Source of the DNA: Terebella lapidaria
Taxonomy: Eukaryota; Annelida; Polychaeta; Terebellida; Terebellidae
DNA length: 64,000 nt
Reading direction: 5' to 3'
Assembly: GCA_949152475.1 (NCBI GenBank)
Contig: OX424569.1
Location: 23,233,950 to 23,297,949 of the forward strand
Position numbers and translations under genes: made by a program. Numbering within the stretch: the first letter of the stretch is position 1; every line of letters begins with the position of its first letter. Below the pieces are notes generated by a model that was not told the DNA's origin, did no database searches, and saw nothing but the letters and a program-made list of their open reading frames with translations. Shown here piece by piece: positions 33,801 to 46,900 of this stretch.

Positions 33801-36800
33801 CCGAGCTCTAGGTCAGAGGTCGTTCGACGGATTGATCCCAAAATCAATAGGGTTCTTCCCTGGTGGTATATGAACTCCCATGCATAGAATACTTGCCATT
33901 GCATGAATACTTTTTGAGTTATCGATCGGAAACCAAGTCTCAAAATAAACCTTGATTTCATCCTCACGGACCTCACGGACCCCGGAGCCGCCTCCAAAAC
34001 AATAGGGGTCTTCCATGTAATATTTCTGACCAGTGATGTAAATTTGGACAAGATCCGTTCAGGCGTTCCCGAGTTATTGATCGGAAACCAAAACGGCGGA
34101 AAGTAAAAAAAAAAGAAGAAAAAAAAAAAAAAAAAAAAAAAAAACCAGACAAAACCATAAGGGCATTTCGGGCCGAAATGCCCTAATTCACAGCTAAGCG
34201 TTTTACTTACTTGCATTTTAGCTAATAATTCTACAGACAAGGATATCGCTAAATTGAATTCCCAAAACAGAATTCCAAATATAAGTTATACCATGTAACG
34301 TTATTTTTTTTATTCAATTATTCAGTTATTCTCAATATTCATGGTATCATAGCCATTTAATATCAGCTTTTTTGGTAAATTTCAAAGATTACCTGCATCC
34401 CTGAGAGTTTGATAACTTTCTTCATCTTGGATAAGTTCAATATCATTGCCATGTGCTGAGCAGGCAGACAAGTAGCTGTCGATTGAAGCGTACCGTGATT
34501 TCGGAATAACAAACTTGTTTTCCTTCAGAGGCTGGCAAATAAAATCGTAGTTGCACATTTTTCATTGAAATTGAGTACTGGTAAATTGCTTGATATTTAA
34601 TTTAGCACTTTATTTAGCAAATTTAGCAAATTTTTACAAGATTGGCGCTCTCTCTCTCCATCTGGACTGATTTGAAATTACAAGTAACATTTTGTCACAA
34701 TGTTCTTCAAGTTTAACAAGCTACCTTGAGACCACGTTCCTCATCTGTGCGACAGTCGACCGATGCAGAAATTATGTTCCATCGGCAGTCCGTATCTACC
34801 AAATACCCACGCTGTATAGGGCAGGCAGCACTTAACGCCAGCTGCCGATATACGTCACACAATGTAATATCATGTTTGTATCTGTATAACAAAATTTTTT
34901 GCAAAAAATATTTTATGCCACAATCCCCAACCTGTTATTACTCCATAAACGTCCAATGTATATATATATTGGTATACTGCGATACATACCAGTATAGGGC
35001 AGAGTGGGTTCAAAACATCATACAGATGCCTGGCTTCAGTGATGTTGCAAGCCTGGAACGTCATCTGCAGACAAGAGCAACCCATGCCGAAGCCCATACA
35101 GTCCATGTACACGTGGTCTGGAAGGTTTGCAGCCTTCGATTCGCCGTCGTCTCCATACTGAGAGAAATCCTCCACAAAGGGGGAAGGTGTGTTCTTATCT
35201 TTGAAAACTTGAGGTCGAGAAAAAGTGGCATTTTTCATAAATACATTTTACTCAAATTTATTTATTTTTTTTAAACGTTTTCCTCAGATTTTCAGATCAC
35301 TGAATTTACTTGGGATGTTGATGGCAACTTTTTTGCCTCTTCTTTCACGGATGTTTCTCGTCAGTGTGCTAAAATTACAAACAAATTTCCATATTTTCTA
35401 ACCAATATCATGTATGCTTGCTTATAAAACGTCTATGCGCATATAATCATGGTCATTTACAGTTAGATTCAATACTAGTATATCCCAAATAGTGAATGAT
35501 GACTGTACATGAGCAAAAATCATGCTCTGAATCATGACCGTATATCTTCATACTGAACAAAATATACCAATATATACTACACTGCACACAAGGTACTTTA
35601 TGTACCTTCATGCACATGCAAGAACTAATGACACCTGAGGATACCAAACGTTATGATTCCCCGGCCGTGGCCGAGCACAGACCTGAAGCGTGGATGACCC
35701 TGGTATATCACTTCCTCGGGGTAGAACAGTGAGTGTGAGGCACCACTGTCAGGTGTCGGTTTGTACGGCGGCGTCACAAAGTCCCGGCACCCCAGACTGT
35801 ATGTTGGAGTAGTGAGCAGCATACAGTATAATATCATGGGGTTGTCTGTTATAAATGGAGGAACTTGATACATTTACAAGCACCTACGCTGGAAAAGCAG
35901 TCAGACTCAGTGCCGATTCGTTTTCTCCTTGCAATTGTTCTAAAACTTCCTCCCGTCTGAAACCAGATGATCTTGCATTCAAAACAGTAATATCTGTAGC
36001 TGTGCATAACAAATTCTGACATTACAATACAAATACTAGCCAATATGGTACAAACAAATGTGAAGCCACTGATTGTTAAATTTTTTGACAACAAAGACCT
36101 CTGGTTTATTGCAATGAAGTCTAGTCTAGTGTGTTGTCTAGTCCATTCGTCGACACATTCATAACTGCAATTTTACCTGAGTCGCATGTTCGCTTCGACC
36201 ATGTTGAAGTGCGCCATACGATGTCCGAAGGGTTTCCCCGGAGTTCCCTCGATCATGTAAGATGCATACTCTGGCCTCCATGTCGTGGGGTGATCACTAA
36301 GTGTGGTAGAAATTGTCGTTTAGATTCACTCTGTATTTAATCTCCTTCTGGAGGCTTCAATCAAACTAGACGCTCTCCGGTCGTTGATAAACGCATGGCT
36401 ATATCCCCCTGATGCCTTATCATACATGTCATGAAAAACATATGAATGCAAATTAAGCCAACTTGACTTCCATCAGTGTCCTCAATTAAACTTTCAGACC
36501 TCAGCTTTTTTTTTGCTGTGTATATTAATGCAGTAATATACCCAATGGGTAATATATTCCTTTTAAATTTATGAAAAAAATTCCTAACCAATTAATTATC
36601 TTGAGGCGTGATTCGAGTATTCCGGAAAAATTAGAGTATAAGTTATAATCTTTGAAATTAGTTTTAAAAAACAATTCTAATTAATTTATATTCTTACTAC
36701 AGCCACACGATCTCTGGACAAAAACTGAATTATCGAAGTCGAAAATTGCAGATGAGAAGTATGATTTTTTCAAAAATACATGTGAAAACTTGGAAAATGC

Positions 36801-37334
36801 ACTTGTGACTGGATTGGAGTAAGAACAATCAGAAATAACAAATTATACAAGGCAGGAAGAGCAGTTAGACGTGTACTCACTGTGGCGTTGTCCTCTCCTT
36901 TTCCTGTAGTATTTTGAGGATTCTATCTGCATCCAGCAACAGTCGAACTTTTTTGTTCTGATCGTCAAACTTCACGAGCATATACTCAACCTAGCGAAGA
37001 TCAGAATTTTTTTTTTTTTTCCAATTTTCACCAAGTAAGCTACCTAAATGACCATAACTCACTCAAAATAATTTTTTCTCGGAGAAAAATATCTGTAGCA
37101 TCTGACCTGGCTTACTGATGCAAGGCATCACAAAACAGCGGAAACACATTTCTGTATAAATTTCATACAATTTTCAAAGCTTACCTCATCTCCCCATTTC
37201 AAGCAATCATTCGACCGATCCTTCAATCGATGATAGAGATTGATAAACTGCTGTATTCCATGTTTTCGGACATGATCCGCAAGTTTTTTTGTTTCTTTCC
37301 ATGAGAGCGGTGAACCTTCGGACAACAAGCCCAT
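27810..37334 (-). CDS. GCLC: Glutamate-cysteine ligase catalytic subunit, 16 exons, complete
   Basis: It joins glutamate and cysteine through the gamma-carboxyl using ATP, the rate-limiting step of cytosolic glutathione synthesis. Exons (minus): 37334-37185, 36990-36881, 36296-36177, 35956-35888, 35796-35683, 35368-35310, 35207-34990, 34841-34725, 34531-34393, 30007-29895, 29593-29501, 29246-29142, 28952-28871, 28728-28604, 28386-28263, 28090-27810. All phases agree; 2019 nt, 672 residues against 637 in human. Hallmarks: [12 protein letters not shown] start, [54 protein letters not shown]. The cysteine before LQ in the MGFGMG region, equivalent to human Cys249, is kept while its neighbour is serine. 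Extra length comes from an acidic Cys-rich insert in exon 14 and a longer C-terminal tail. I chose the ATG at 37334 by homology over an upstream in-frame ATG at 37364. Confidence 0.95.
30058..34186 (+). mobile_element. Hairpin-ended satellite-carrying element in GCLC intron 9
   Basis: The left end is TAGACGTCAAGGCC, followed by the GATGCCTTGGGGCATTTCG hairpin. The right end is ACCATAAGGGCATTTCGGGCCGAAATGCCC. The same ends bound two other copies in the window. The interior is a satellite array followed by a unique segment (33765-34110, shared with 56890-57240 and, inverted, with 10800-11060) and a poly-A/GA run. There is no coding sequence. It resembles Helentron-associated interspersed elements, which have hairpins near both ends and central tandem repeats; that class is an inference. 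Confidence 0.6.
30210..33765. repeat. 146-147 bp satellite array, about 24 copies, with higher-order repeat
   Basis: The monomer contains CTCCGTTTCGCTCTACGACG, CACCGTTTCCGAGATACGG and CTAGACTAGTTTGTCTAG. Successive CTAGACTAG sites are spaced 146-147 bases. A block of seven monomers (1026 bp) is repeated almost exactly: 31293 matches 32319 and 31586 matches 32612. An earlier related block is offset by 880 bp (six monomers). Because 147 is a multiple of three, long minus-strand frames appear; they are artefacts. Confidence 0.9.
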
Positions 37335-37620
37335 TGCACCCTCCTCAAAATGCAACAGTTGCAACAGTCAATCTGCTATAAAACAAATAATTGAGTTGCA
37401 AAGTATGATAATATCTTGATGATGCAAATTTTCGAGTAGATCTGATTAACCCTGCGGTCAAGCTAAGCTATATGTACGTATGCATTAATATATATTACCC
37501 AAAAAATATAGAGATTTACACATCATTTGACAAATGAACATGACCATACATATGAGTGATCAATAGGCCTGAATTCCTCAATTTAGGTCAAATCCTTAGT
37601 GAACTTACTAAAATAGTAGA

Positions 37621-38530
37621 ATAAACATAGCACCAAGGGTGCTGTGGCTTACCGGCAATCATGAGAAATGCAGAGTACTGATTTTCTAACTTATAAATTG
37701 TTACACTGATCTTAAACTCATGTTCGTAGATGTTGCTGGAAACACATTTTCTGTATGGACTATAATAAGAATTTATATTATGTACACATCACAAAGGTAC
37801 ATAAGGAGAATCTTATACATGATTTGAGAAAAACTGTCCGAATAGATTTAGAGAAAATGGCCACCAAAGACAAATTTTGTTTTTTCGACAAAAAAAGGTT
37901 GTTTTGACCTTCCAAGGTCATTGAAGGTCAAATTCAAGGTAATCACTCAAACCGCAATACATGATTTCCCATTTGAATGTGCCAATACTTAGGCTCTTGA
38001 AGTCTTCTATGAGTTTATTTCGTACAGCTCCCATTATGGAAGAAAAATTGGGTGAAAAAAATTAAAAGTTCAACGGCCAAAAAAAATTTTTTTTGCTGGA
38101 AATGGCTCAAAGTGAATAGTGACTTGTTTTTGGACAAGAAAACTTTCAAAAAATCAAAATGGCCACCACACGCAGACCGGCGATTCAAGGGCAACAAAAC
38201 TTACACACACATCATCGAGGTACATGAGGGGAATGTTTTAAAACAATAAACTCAAATTTGATCAGACAGTTTTTGAGAGAATGGCCATCAAAGTCCAAAA
38301 CTGGCCAGTTTTCGGCAAAAAAGGCCGCCAAATGGGCAAAAACGATTGAATAAATAAACCAGAAAAAAACGTCTCAGGGTATTAGCCCAAGGAATGTTTT
38401 GGTGAATTTTCAGAAAAATTCATCAAGGCAAAAAAAAGTTGTTTGCCGGACGGGCGACGGACCGACGATGGACGGACAACGGAAGACGGACGAACACCCA
38501 CGACAAAATGTACGAAAGTGTACCAACATT
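37621..38530 (+). repeat. Dispersed repeat just upstream of GCLC
   Basis: It begins ATAAACATAGCACCAAGGGTGC, as does the array at 48480. It has one monomer containing CACACGCAGACCGGCGATTCAA and ends in GACGGACGG-type repeats. It lies 287 bases beyond the GCLC start codon, so it may sit in the GCLC promoter or a 5' UTR intron. Non-coding. Confidence 0.75.
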
Positions 38531-38559
38531 ATCAGCATAATCAAATCAATGTAGATATA

Positions 38560-39915
38560 GCTGATCGACCTGCTTGTAATAGAAACAATTACCGGTAATT
38601 TACTTTTCAGCTCCAGTGGTCGAGTGATCCTGAAAATCTAAAAATCCGAGTGAACTTCATAAAAGCACTGATCATTACACGAATACTCGTGATGCAAGCC
38701 ATTATATATATTGTGTGGCAAGTAGCTAGCAGTGACACTGCAATATTTTGCATAGAGTTACCTAAACTATCTCTTCTTAGAATCTGAGTTCATGTCATTC
38801 TAGAATACACAACATGCCAGGCTCTGAATTATAGGCATATATTGCAGAATCCGTCCGTAGGCCTACCCCCACCCCCTCCCCCACCATCCGCTAACAATTT
38901 TGCAATGTCACGGTGATAAGCATTCCTCCAATCCGTCTTCATAAATTCAGTATTTTTAAATTGCCCCTTCAACAATTACCTATAATTCACGGTGTATGGA
39001 CCGACTATGAGGACCATAGCATGGGGTGTCAACAAAAATCGCTCAGGTAAAAAAAATCTAGAGGGTATTTCAGTGCATGTGAACTCATGTGTGAACTTGT
39101 GTCAGACTGCAATTAGGTTCTAGTGATTGGCTATTATCTAAGCAATACACAACTAGATCTAAATAAATATAACATTTATCTAGAAATTAAGATGGCAATA
39201 CATTCAGAATTCTTACTATTCAATCTGTCAGAGTTTGCCAATATCCCAGTTGTAACTAAACAGCTAAACGCGGCATTACATTGACAATGACACATTTGCA
39301 GAACTCATGTGGCCCGAGGCAAGGCCCGAGGCTGAGTGCACCGACTTGTTTATGTACGGGTGCTGCCGCCTGCTGGAAGATTTCGTCGTCATCGGTCCAA
39401 GTAGGACCAATGGTCCTGTACTTCGTTTTCCCGCCTCAATTTCCCCGTCGGGATCATGTTGATGTCACTCTTCTAATAGTTGCACCATCTCGAGAAGGTT
39501 CACCGTCTAGAACCAACTCAGGGATTCCACAATGGCCCAAAAGAATGATAATCTTTCGGTTTAATATGTGCTAATGTTGCATGGATTAATATTCATTGAT
39601 TATAGGCTGTATTCAAAGAAAATTTTTGTAAATAGTACTATTCGCTGTTTACAAAATCAATGATTCAAATTTGCCCAGCAGTAAACTGATATTCCCAACT
39701 TGTACAAATTCCCAGGGATGAACAAGACATTTGCAATGTTTGATCTTTTAGAACAATATCCATGTCCATTATAAGGCGATTTTACCACAAGAATGATAAT
39801 ATATCGGGTAGCCTATATTCCTAAGAATTAATATAGATACTATATGTCATTGATGTGATGTATATTGATGTGTTGCAGATAGAAGTCATCCTATAGAATA
39901 AATGTGGCGATTTTG
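38560..39915. other. Intergenic, no gene seen
   Basis: AT-rich sequence with short homopolymer runs (C-rich near 38865-38885). I see no supported coding region. Confidence 0.5.
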
Positions 39916-39919
39916 CCTA

Positions 39920-40678
39920 TGTAACGTTTGACGCCCGCTACCTAGGGCGCAAGCGCCCCGCACTGTGGCACGGTCACGGCGAGCTTTGTGATTACTTTAA
40001 AACTACAACCAGGTAACAGTCCACCGAACAATTCCGGCCATCATACATGTGGCGATTTTGCCCAAAGATCGCGGCAGGTGATTAATCTTTCTAAATACGC
40101 TTGTTTCTGGCCTTGTTTTGGACGCTTCTGTTCGAAGCACGTGTGCTGCTTGGCAACGCCCCCTAAGTCTCTCACCCAGTATGCTGTAACAATGGTCTTA
40201 CGTCACTTCCCTTGTATCTCGTGCTTCGGGGACTGTAAGTACTCTGGAGCCGCATTGTTCAGTGGAGTTGTCTCAGAGCTGAGCAAGTCAAGAGAACGAC
40301 GGAGGGCTCGGCCATGAGCTCTACGTCCTCACTCACCGGCTATGGCCCGCGAGGGCCCTGGGGACAATTTCCATAGGGGGCCCAGGTGGGGAAGATCTTG
40401 ATGACTCGAAGGTGTACCCTCTGGATCAGCGGTCTCCCACCTGGGATGGTGCGACACAGGCTATGGCAGACTGTCGGGCTGTCCGGGGTTCCATCCCCCG
40501 TGGCAGACCGCGGTGAGCCGGCCTTACAGTTAACACCACAGTGATGATCGTGTATCTGAGTGGTGTCCACATGTCTGGGCTCGCAGGGCGGGCTGCTCCT
40601 GGTTAACATTCCGCAGTGACTCACGGTGAGCAGCTTATCCGCGAGGATCCGGGATAGCGGACGACGTCAAACTTTACA
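39920..40678 (+). repeat. LTR of a Gypsy-like element (plus orientation)
   Basis: It ends CTTTACA just before a primer site and shares long stretches with the reverse complement of 54338-54983 (GGTTCCATCCCC, CAGTTAACACCAC, TGTATCTGAGTGGTGTCC, GGCCATGAGCTCTACGTCCTC). The left limit at TGTAACG is a guess. Several parts differ from the other copy, so it belongs to a related but older or different subfamily. Confidence 0.65.
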
Positions 40679-40679
40679 T

Positions 40680-40691
40680 TGGTGCTGTGAC
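40680..40691 (+). promoter_or_regulatory. Primer binding site
   Basis: TGGTGCTGTGAC, one base from the tRNA-His type site used by the two other LTR elements here. Confidence 0.55.
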
Positions 40692-40798
40692 CAGGATCAG
40701 TCTGACGGCGTTCCATCGCAGCCTAACGTCGCAGTATCTTTGCTCCCTCGTCCCCGGGGACCGTCTGTCTCCTCCGGGACATCCAAGAATGAGCGAGA

Positions 40799-41728
40799 AT
40801 GAGAAAGAGAGTCGCGGGCCATACCCGGTCGCACGACGGATGTGAGCCACCCCATTGTGGCTTCAGCGATAGCCAGAGATGCCCTGAGGATGATAGCCGA
40901 GAGGCGGTCTCCGAGGGCTGTACGACGGGTTCCGAGGAATCCGACTCTGGTAGCGATGCCGAGAGTGTGATTGACAGGCGAAACCTCACTGTAGAGGGCG
41001 ACTTGGCCACTGCTGGTGCCGAGAAGCTCCTTGATCCGTCTTCTCTTCCACATATAGATGAGTTGATGGACTACAGCGAACAGGACTCTACTGGTGTGGA
41101 TATTGAGATCCATCCGAGTGCGGAGATGATTGCGTCTCTTGTCACGAATGAGGATTCTCGTCCGGAAACCCGTCCGGATGACCGCGGTCGTCCGGACACT
41201 GTACCCGGCGAGAACCTGTCGGGATCCACATCTGCGGAGTCGGGTCCGCTTGCCAAGGGTGAGTCTGCGAGCTGGTCAGACTGGGTAGATGTGGAATTGG
41301 CCGCATCCCAGGTAGGTCCGGAGTCGCAGCCGCCCAGCCCGGAGCAGAAAGTGAGCTCGGATGACAGGTTTATGTCACCCATCTCCAAGCATACGCATGC
41401 CCGAGATAGAAAAATTGCCGAGAAGCAATGGGAGGCCCAACAACAACTGGAGGCCTCTAACCGCGGGCAATCTGCGCCTGTACCTGTTGCGGGTATGGGT
41501 GGATCCACATCTAAGAAGAAGAGTAAGCACCGAAAGCGCTCGAAGACCTCGGTCTTGCGCGACCTTGCACCATCGCCTGAGTCCGGACCGAAGCCCGGAG
41601 GATCCAAGGCGCCGACATTTTCGCAGGGTGGCGCCGGAGGATCTTCCGCCAAGTCCGGAGGTTCTAAGGCACCAAATCCCTCAGAAGGCGGTGCGGACAG
41701 TACCTCCACAGAGTCCGGCAAAGGTTAG
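40799..41728 (+). pseudogene. Gag-like frame of the plus-strand LTR element
   Basis: 309 codons, hydrophilic, Ser/Pro/Glu-rich, ending in Lys-rich and Gly/Ser-rich repeats (KKKSKHRKRSK, then GGSKAP repeats). The start region aligns at DNA level with the start of the minus-strand gag, but the frame differs, so the true start may be the ATG at 40789 with a frameshift. I recognise no zinc knuckle or pol sequence downstream. It breaks off near 42080, where an inverted partial copy begins. Function as a structural protein is inferred from its position after LTR and primer site only. Confidence 0.45.
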
Positions 41729-42076
41729 GGAGGTCCCCGCAGTAGGTCGCCCATCTGGGTACTAAAAGGGGCCTTCTCTGGCAAGTCCTCCGGTAAATCT
41801 AAGCCATCCGGAGCTGCCAAGTGTGGATCATCGCCTGTAGACACTGCCCCTCACATGTGGCAGAAGGGAGATCTCCGGTTGGAGCTTCTCCAGAAGCAGG
41901 CTGAGGCGGATGGACAGGGAAACCTGTCTACAGAAGCATTGAAGGCTGGCTGGCAGAGCTTCTGTGATAAACGACAGAAGGAAGCAGCTGAACGCGCGCA
42001 AAGGGTGCGTCTGACCATTCCAGGCCGCAGTCCGGTCCGGGGAGACAGCCACAGGGGTCTTCCTCGGAGCCACCCC

Positions 42077-42660
42077 TCAAAAAGCTGCGGGCCGAAATGG
42101 GCCCCGAACTCCCTGATGTGCGGCAAGGCGCTTCGAGCGATTCCAGTGCTTCCTCTTCTTCTTACTGCGTGCGGATCGGTCAGGACCCACGTCGGGTCCG
42201 GACTCAGATTGCCCGCAGTTAGAGGCCTCCAGTTTCATTTGGGCCTCCCACTGCTTCTCGGCATTCTTTCGGGCTCGGAGACGGGTATGATTGGAGACAG
42301 GCGATATAAACCCGTCATCCTCATTCACGGTCTTCTCCGAGCCGGGCGGCTGCGAGTCCGGCGGTACCTGGGATGCGGCCAATTCAGCATCAACCTGGTC
42401 TGACCAGCTCGCAGACTTACCCTCGACAGGCGGAACAGACTCCGCAGGTGTGGACTTTGGGGAGTTCTCATCAGGCACGGTATCTGGACGACCTCATCCG
42501 CGCCCAGAGATGCAAGCATCTCCGCGGGCGGATGCAACTCGATATCCACACCAGCAGGGCCCCCTTCGCTGTAGTCCATTCAACACCTCCACGTTTGGAA
42601 GCGAAGACGGATCGAGGAGCTTCTCAGCACCTATAGCAGCCAAGTTGCTCCCCACAGCGC
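42077..42660 (-). pseudogene. Inverted partial copy of the gag-like sequence
   Basis: On the minus strand it encodes fragments related to the plus-strand frame at 41080-41560: ASWSDQVDAELAASQVPP, ISPVSNHTRLRARKNAEKQW, KKRKHWNRSKR and MDYSEGGPAGVDIELHP. It is broken by a frameshift near 42470. The inverted arrangement with the neighbour suggests two insertions or an inverted duplication. A short piece of the same family (ACCAGCAGGGCCCCCTTCGC) recurs at 43019. Confidence 0.55.
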
Positions 42661-43079
42661 GTTCCTGCTAGTCTACCACACTCTCGACATCACTGCCGGA
42701 GTCGGATTACTCGAAACCTGTGTCTGGGCCCTCGGAGACGGCCTCACAGCCATCATCCTCAGAGCCCGAGCGCCCCGAAAGTGAGTTATCGCTATCAAGG
42801 GACTTATCTCCGGATAAGACTGGGCAGTCACTGTCCGGAGGTTCCTTCCCTCCCTTGCCTTTCCCGCTACTCTGCTCTGCAGTAATTCAATGCTCTTAAT
42901 GCCTAGACACTGGGAGTCAAATCCGCAGATCTGTCTCCACCAGTGCCGAGTGCTCGAATGACCAGCGATTGCCGGTTACATTGTTTTTACAGCATTAAGG
43001 CTGGCAGTTATTCTGCACGCACCAGCAGGGCCCCCTTCGCTGTAGTCCATTCAACACCTCCACCTCCACGCATAGCAGT

Positions 43080-43735
43080 ATAACGCATTTCTTGTGGAAA
43101 CGTCTATTTTTAGCATCGATCGATACAGGCCGACAAACAAATTACGTTTTCTCTGCAGGCTCATACATATACACGCATCTCCCCCCCCCCCCTCCCGATG
43201 ACTCCTTATCATGTTATGTATATGGGTGGCCTAAATACAGGCCATCCCGGGGGATCCCGCTATCACATACAGTTATTTAATATCACTCATTAGCTATAGC
43301 TGCCGCACTGGCGGTAAATGACGTGAAATTAATCACTCCAGCAGGATAAAGATTGTATGCAATTATCAAAAGTCGATCTACTTGTGGATGTTACGATAAT
43401 GTCCACCTATCAGCAGTGATAAAAATAAATTTACCACCACTCAAACAGTAATGAAAATAAATCCACCACCGTTTGCTTACTTTTCATAGATCACGGCCAA
43501 CAAGCTTCTGATACACAGCACACAATCTCCTACACCCCTCTAACGAAAGCAGAAATCTCCCGATTTCTAACTCTCTATTGCACCAGGAAAAAGATATATC
43601 ACTGAACTTATCTCAATGTATGAACGTATATGGCCATATAGGTTGCCCTGGGACCAAGGGGCGTCCGGCTAATCCACAAAAGTGGTCCGGCCAGCATAGG
43701 CGTTGGGTTAACTACGCCGGACAGCAGTCCACATG
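43080..43735. other. No recognisable gene
   Basis: This is where a 3' LTR of the minus-strand Gypsy would be expected, but I find no similarity to the LTR at 54338-54983. A C-run lies at about 43182-43195. Confidence 0.4.
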
Positions 43736-43949
43736 ATGCAGATAGACTTGCCGCACGTCCCTAGTGCTAGAAACTACAGGAGGGCGGATGCAGAGCGGCG
43801 GCGTTATGACGTAAAGATATCCGCGGACCTCAACTCCGGAGCTAGCCACAAAGTGGCCACTCACAGAGGAAAGTTGTGCGGATTCCTACGGAAAATCCAT
43901 CCCTGGAGTGATAGATGGATACCGCAGACGCATCCGCTTGAGCGGAACG

Positions 43950-46900
43950 TTAGTCCCACCCATATCGGATCGGCGCACGGGGTTTCCGGCGTGGCCGCCC
44001 ATCATCCGCAGGTTCTGGAGGGATTGGGTGAACCTGCGGATCGCCGAGAATGGGTGCATTGTCATCCAGACTTCCATCTGACGCATCAGAGAGGTCCGGA
44101 AGACCCACCATCCGGTGTACACGCTCGTCCGGCATCTGCGGATGCTGACCAGAAGTGTCCAAAAGGGGAACATCATCCGGTTCCGCATCTTGTATGAGCA
44201 GATCCATGACGAGCGGGCCCTCATACTTCTTCAGGTTGTCGATATGGACCACCAGTACTCTGTCCGGATTGGAATCCACGGCTTTGCAAATTTGTTACCT
44301 TGCTTAGCCGGCAGATAGTAATAACGCACTTTGTCGCCTTCCGCAAAAGCAGGCCTGCCCTTAGCATGGGTGTCATAGCCACGCTTCTGCCGGATGGCAG
44401 ACTGGTCTAGGCGCGCTCGTGCGAAATCATGGGCATTTGCCAGGGCACGGCGAACCCACTCAACGTACTCCGGACCGCACTGGGGTACTGCACCGGTTTC
44501 CGCCACAGTTGGATACATAATATCCACGGGCAGATTGAGTTCCCGGTCGTACAACATCGCGTGCGGAGTTACTTCGGTCGAAGAGTGGACCGACGTTCTG
44601 TATGCCATTAAGACATACGGGAGGTGGTCATCCCAGTCATTCGCACGATCATTTACAAAGGCCGCCAGCATATTGAGGATAGATCAGTTAAACCGTTTGA
44701 CCTGTCCGTCAGACTGGGGCTTGTAAGGGGTGGTCCGCACCTTGGTACTGCCCAGCATCTGTGCTAGGTTCCGGAACAGGTTGCTCTCAAATTGCGTGCC
44801 CTTATCCGAATGTACCTGTTTAGGTACACCATGGTAAACCACCCACCTATTCACCAGCAACCGAGCTACCTCGTCCGCAGTTTGGCACTGCAGAGGGTAG
44901 GCATCGGTATATTTGGTAAAATAGTCCGAGATCACCAGGATGTACCAGAACCCACGCGGAGTGACCCGATGATGTCCAAGGCAATCCGGTTGAAACACAC
45001 ACCAGCCTTAATCGTGGTCAAGGGGTGGTGGCCAGGAGCTGGAACTCCTTTGCGAGAATGACACCGAGGGGAAACTGCGCACCACCGTTGCACATCCAAT
45101 CCGCTACCAGGCCAGTGAAAGCGCTGTTGTAGCTGATGGACCGTCCTCCGGATTCCCAAGTGACCGGTCACCCAGAGGTCATGCAACTGATGGAGCACTT
45201 CTTTGCGCAGCTCCGCCGGAAGCACCAACTGCCAAATAGGGGGCAGTGGGCTCGGTGGCTCATAGCGCCGGTACAAGAGGCCGTCACTCAAGGTGAGCCG
45301 TTCCCACTGGGAGATAAGAGACTGGGTCTCCTCCCTGTAGGTCTTCCACTCATCCTTGAAGGGCTTCTGGCCGGCCTCGAGGGCCTTCATAACCGGTGCC
45401 AGAGCACTGTCAGCTCTCTGCTTCGCAGCCAGTTGTGCCGGAGAGTAGCCTCCCAAGTAGTTCGGCTCCTCATCCGATACATCTGACTGCGCACCAGCAG
45501 CCATCACCACAGGGGGCAAAGACCGCTCGTACTCAGACTCACCCGAGGACGCAGAGGGTACCCACGAGGAGTACACCGCCAGACTCGAGGAAGACTCACT
45601 GGAGCAGAGTCTCATCTCCGGTTCAAATGCGGGACGCCATCGCCGATAACGGCGGGTCCTCGTGCGGGGGTGGACTCTTGTTGCTCGGGCTGCCATGTTG
45701 TTATAGGGGGCGGCGGCCTGCGGCCTTCCCGGAAGGTCCAATTCCGAGTCTGAGGAAGAATTCCCAACAAGCTGGAATGGAGTCATCCCGGCACAGTTAG
45801 GGTTCTTGCACTTATGGCAACGTGACAGTCCGTCAGCATTGCCGTGCAGCTTTCCGGCACGATGCTCAATCTGCATGTCATACTCCTGGAGTTTGATGAG
45901 CCACCGAGCCACCAAGCCGTCGGCCTCACTATAGTAGAGGAGCCACCGTAGCGAACTGTGATCAGTCCGCAGCCGAAAATGGCGCCCCAACAAGTAATGC
46001 CGGAATCGCTTGGTCATGGGTTACCACCGCGAGGAGCTCGCGGTGAGTCATGCAGTAGTTCATTTGAGAGTGACTCAAGGCCACACTCAAGGCATAAGCC
46101 ACTACACGCTCTTGCCCATCCACGATCTGCGAGAGGACACCGCCGAGTGCAAAGTTACTCGCGTCAGTGTCCAAGATGAACTCGCAGTCCGGACAGGGTG
46201 CCACAGCACCGGGGCAGCTACTAGAGCTTGCCGGAGGTCCGAGAAGGCGATTGCCTGCTCAGCTTGCCAGACAAAATCGGCGCCCTTTTCCGTGAGGATC
46301 GTAAGGGGACGCGCAATCTCCGCGAAGCCTCGAATAAACCGGCGGTGGTAGCTCGCGAAGCCCAAGAAGGATCTCACGTCCGCCACGTTACACGGCCGAG
46401 GCCAGTTCTGTACGGCCTTGATCTTCACGGAATTTGGTCTAACTCCGGTGCCTGTTACCATGAAGCCCAAGTACAGAATCTCTCGAAGAGCTCGCACTTG
46501 CTGGGCTTCAATTTAAGGCCTGCTCCGCAGATGCGATGGAGCACCATCTGGAGGTTGGTGAGGGTTTCCTCGAACGACCGGCCATACACGACGACATCGT
46601 CGATGTAGACCATACATTGCTTCCAGAGGAACCCTTTTAGGACCATCTCCATGAGGCACTCGAACGTCGCGGGGGCGTTGCAGAGCCCGAACGGCATTAC
46701 CTTGAATTGGTAGAGCCCATTCTTGGTAACAAAGGCAGTTTTAGCCCTATCACTCTCGACACTCTCGGCCTACCCGGAGGCCAGATCCAGAGCATAGAAG
46801 TAGTGCGATCCGGCCAGGGCATCGAAGGTGTCCTCGATGTGCGGAAGAGGATATGAGTCCTTCCGCGTGGCATCGTTAAGTTTACGATAATCCACGCAGA

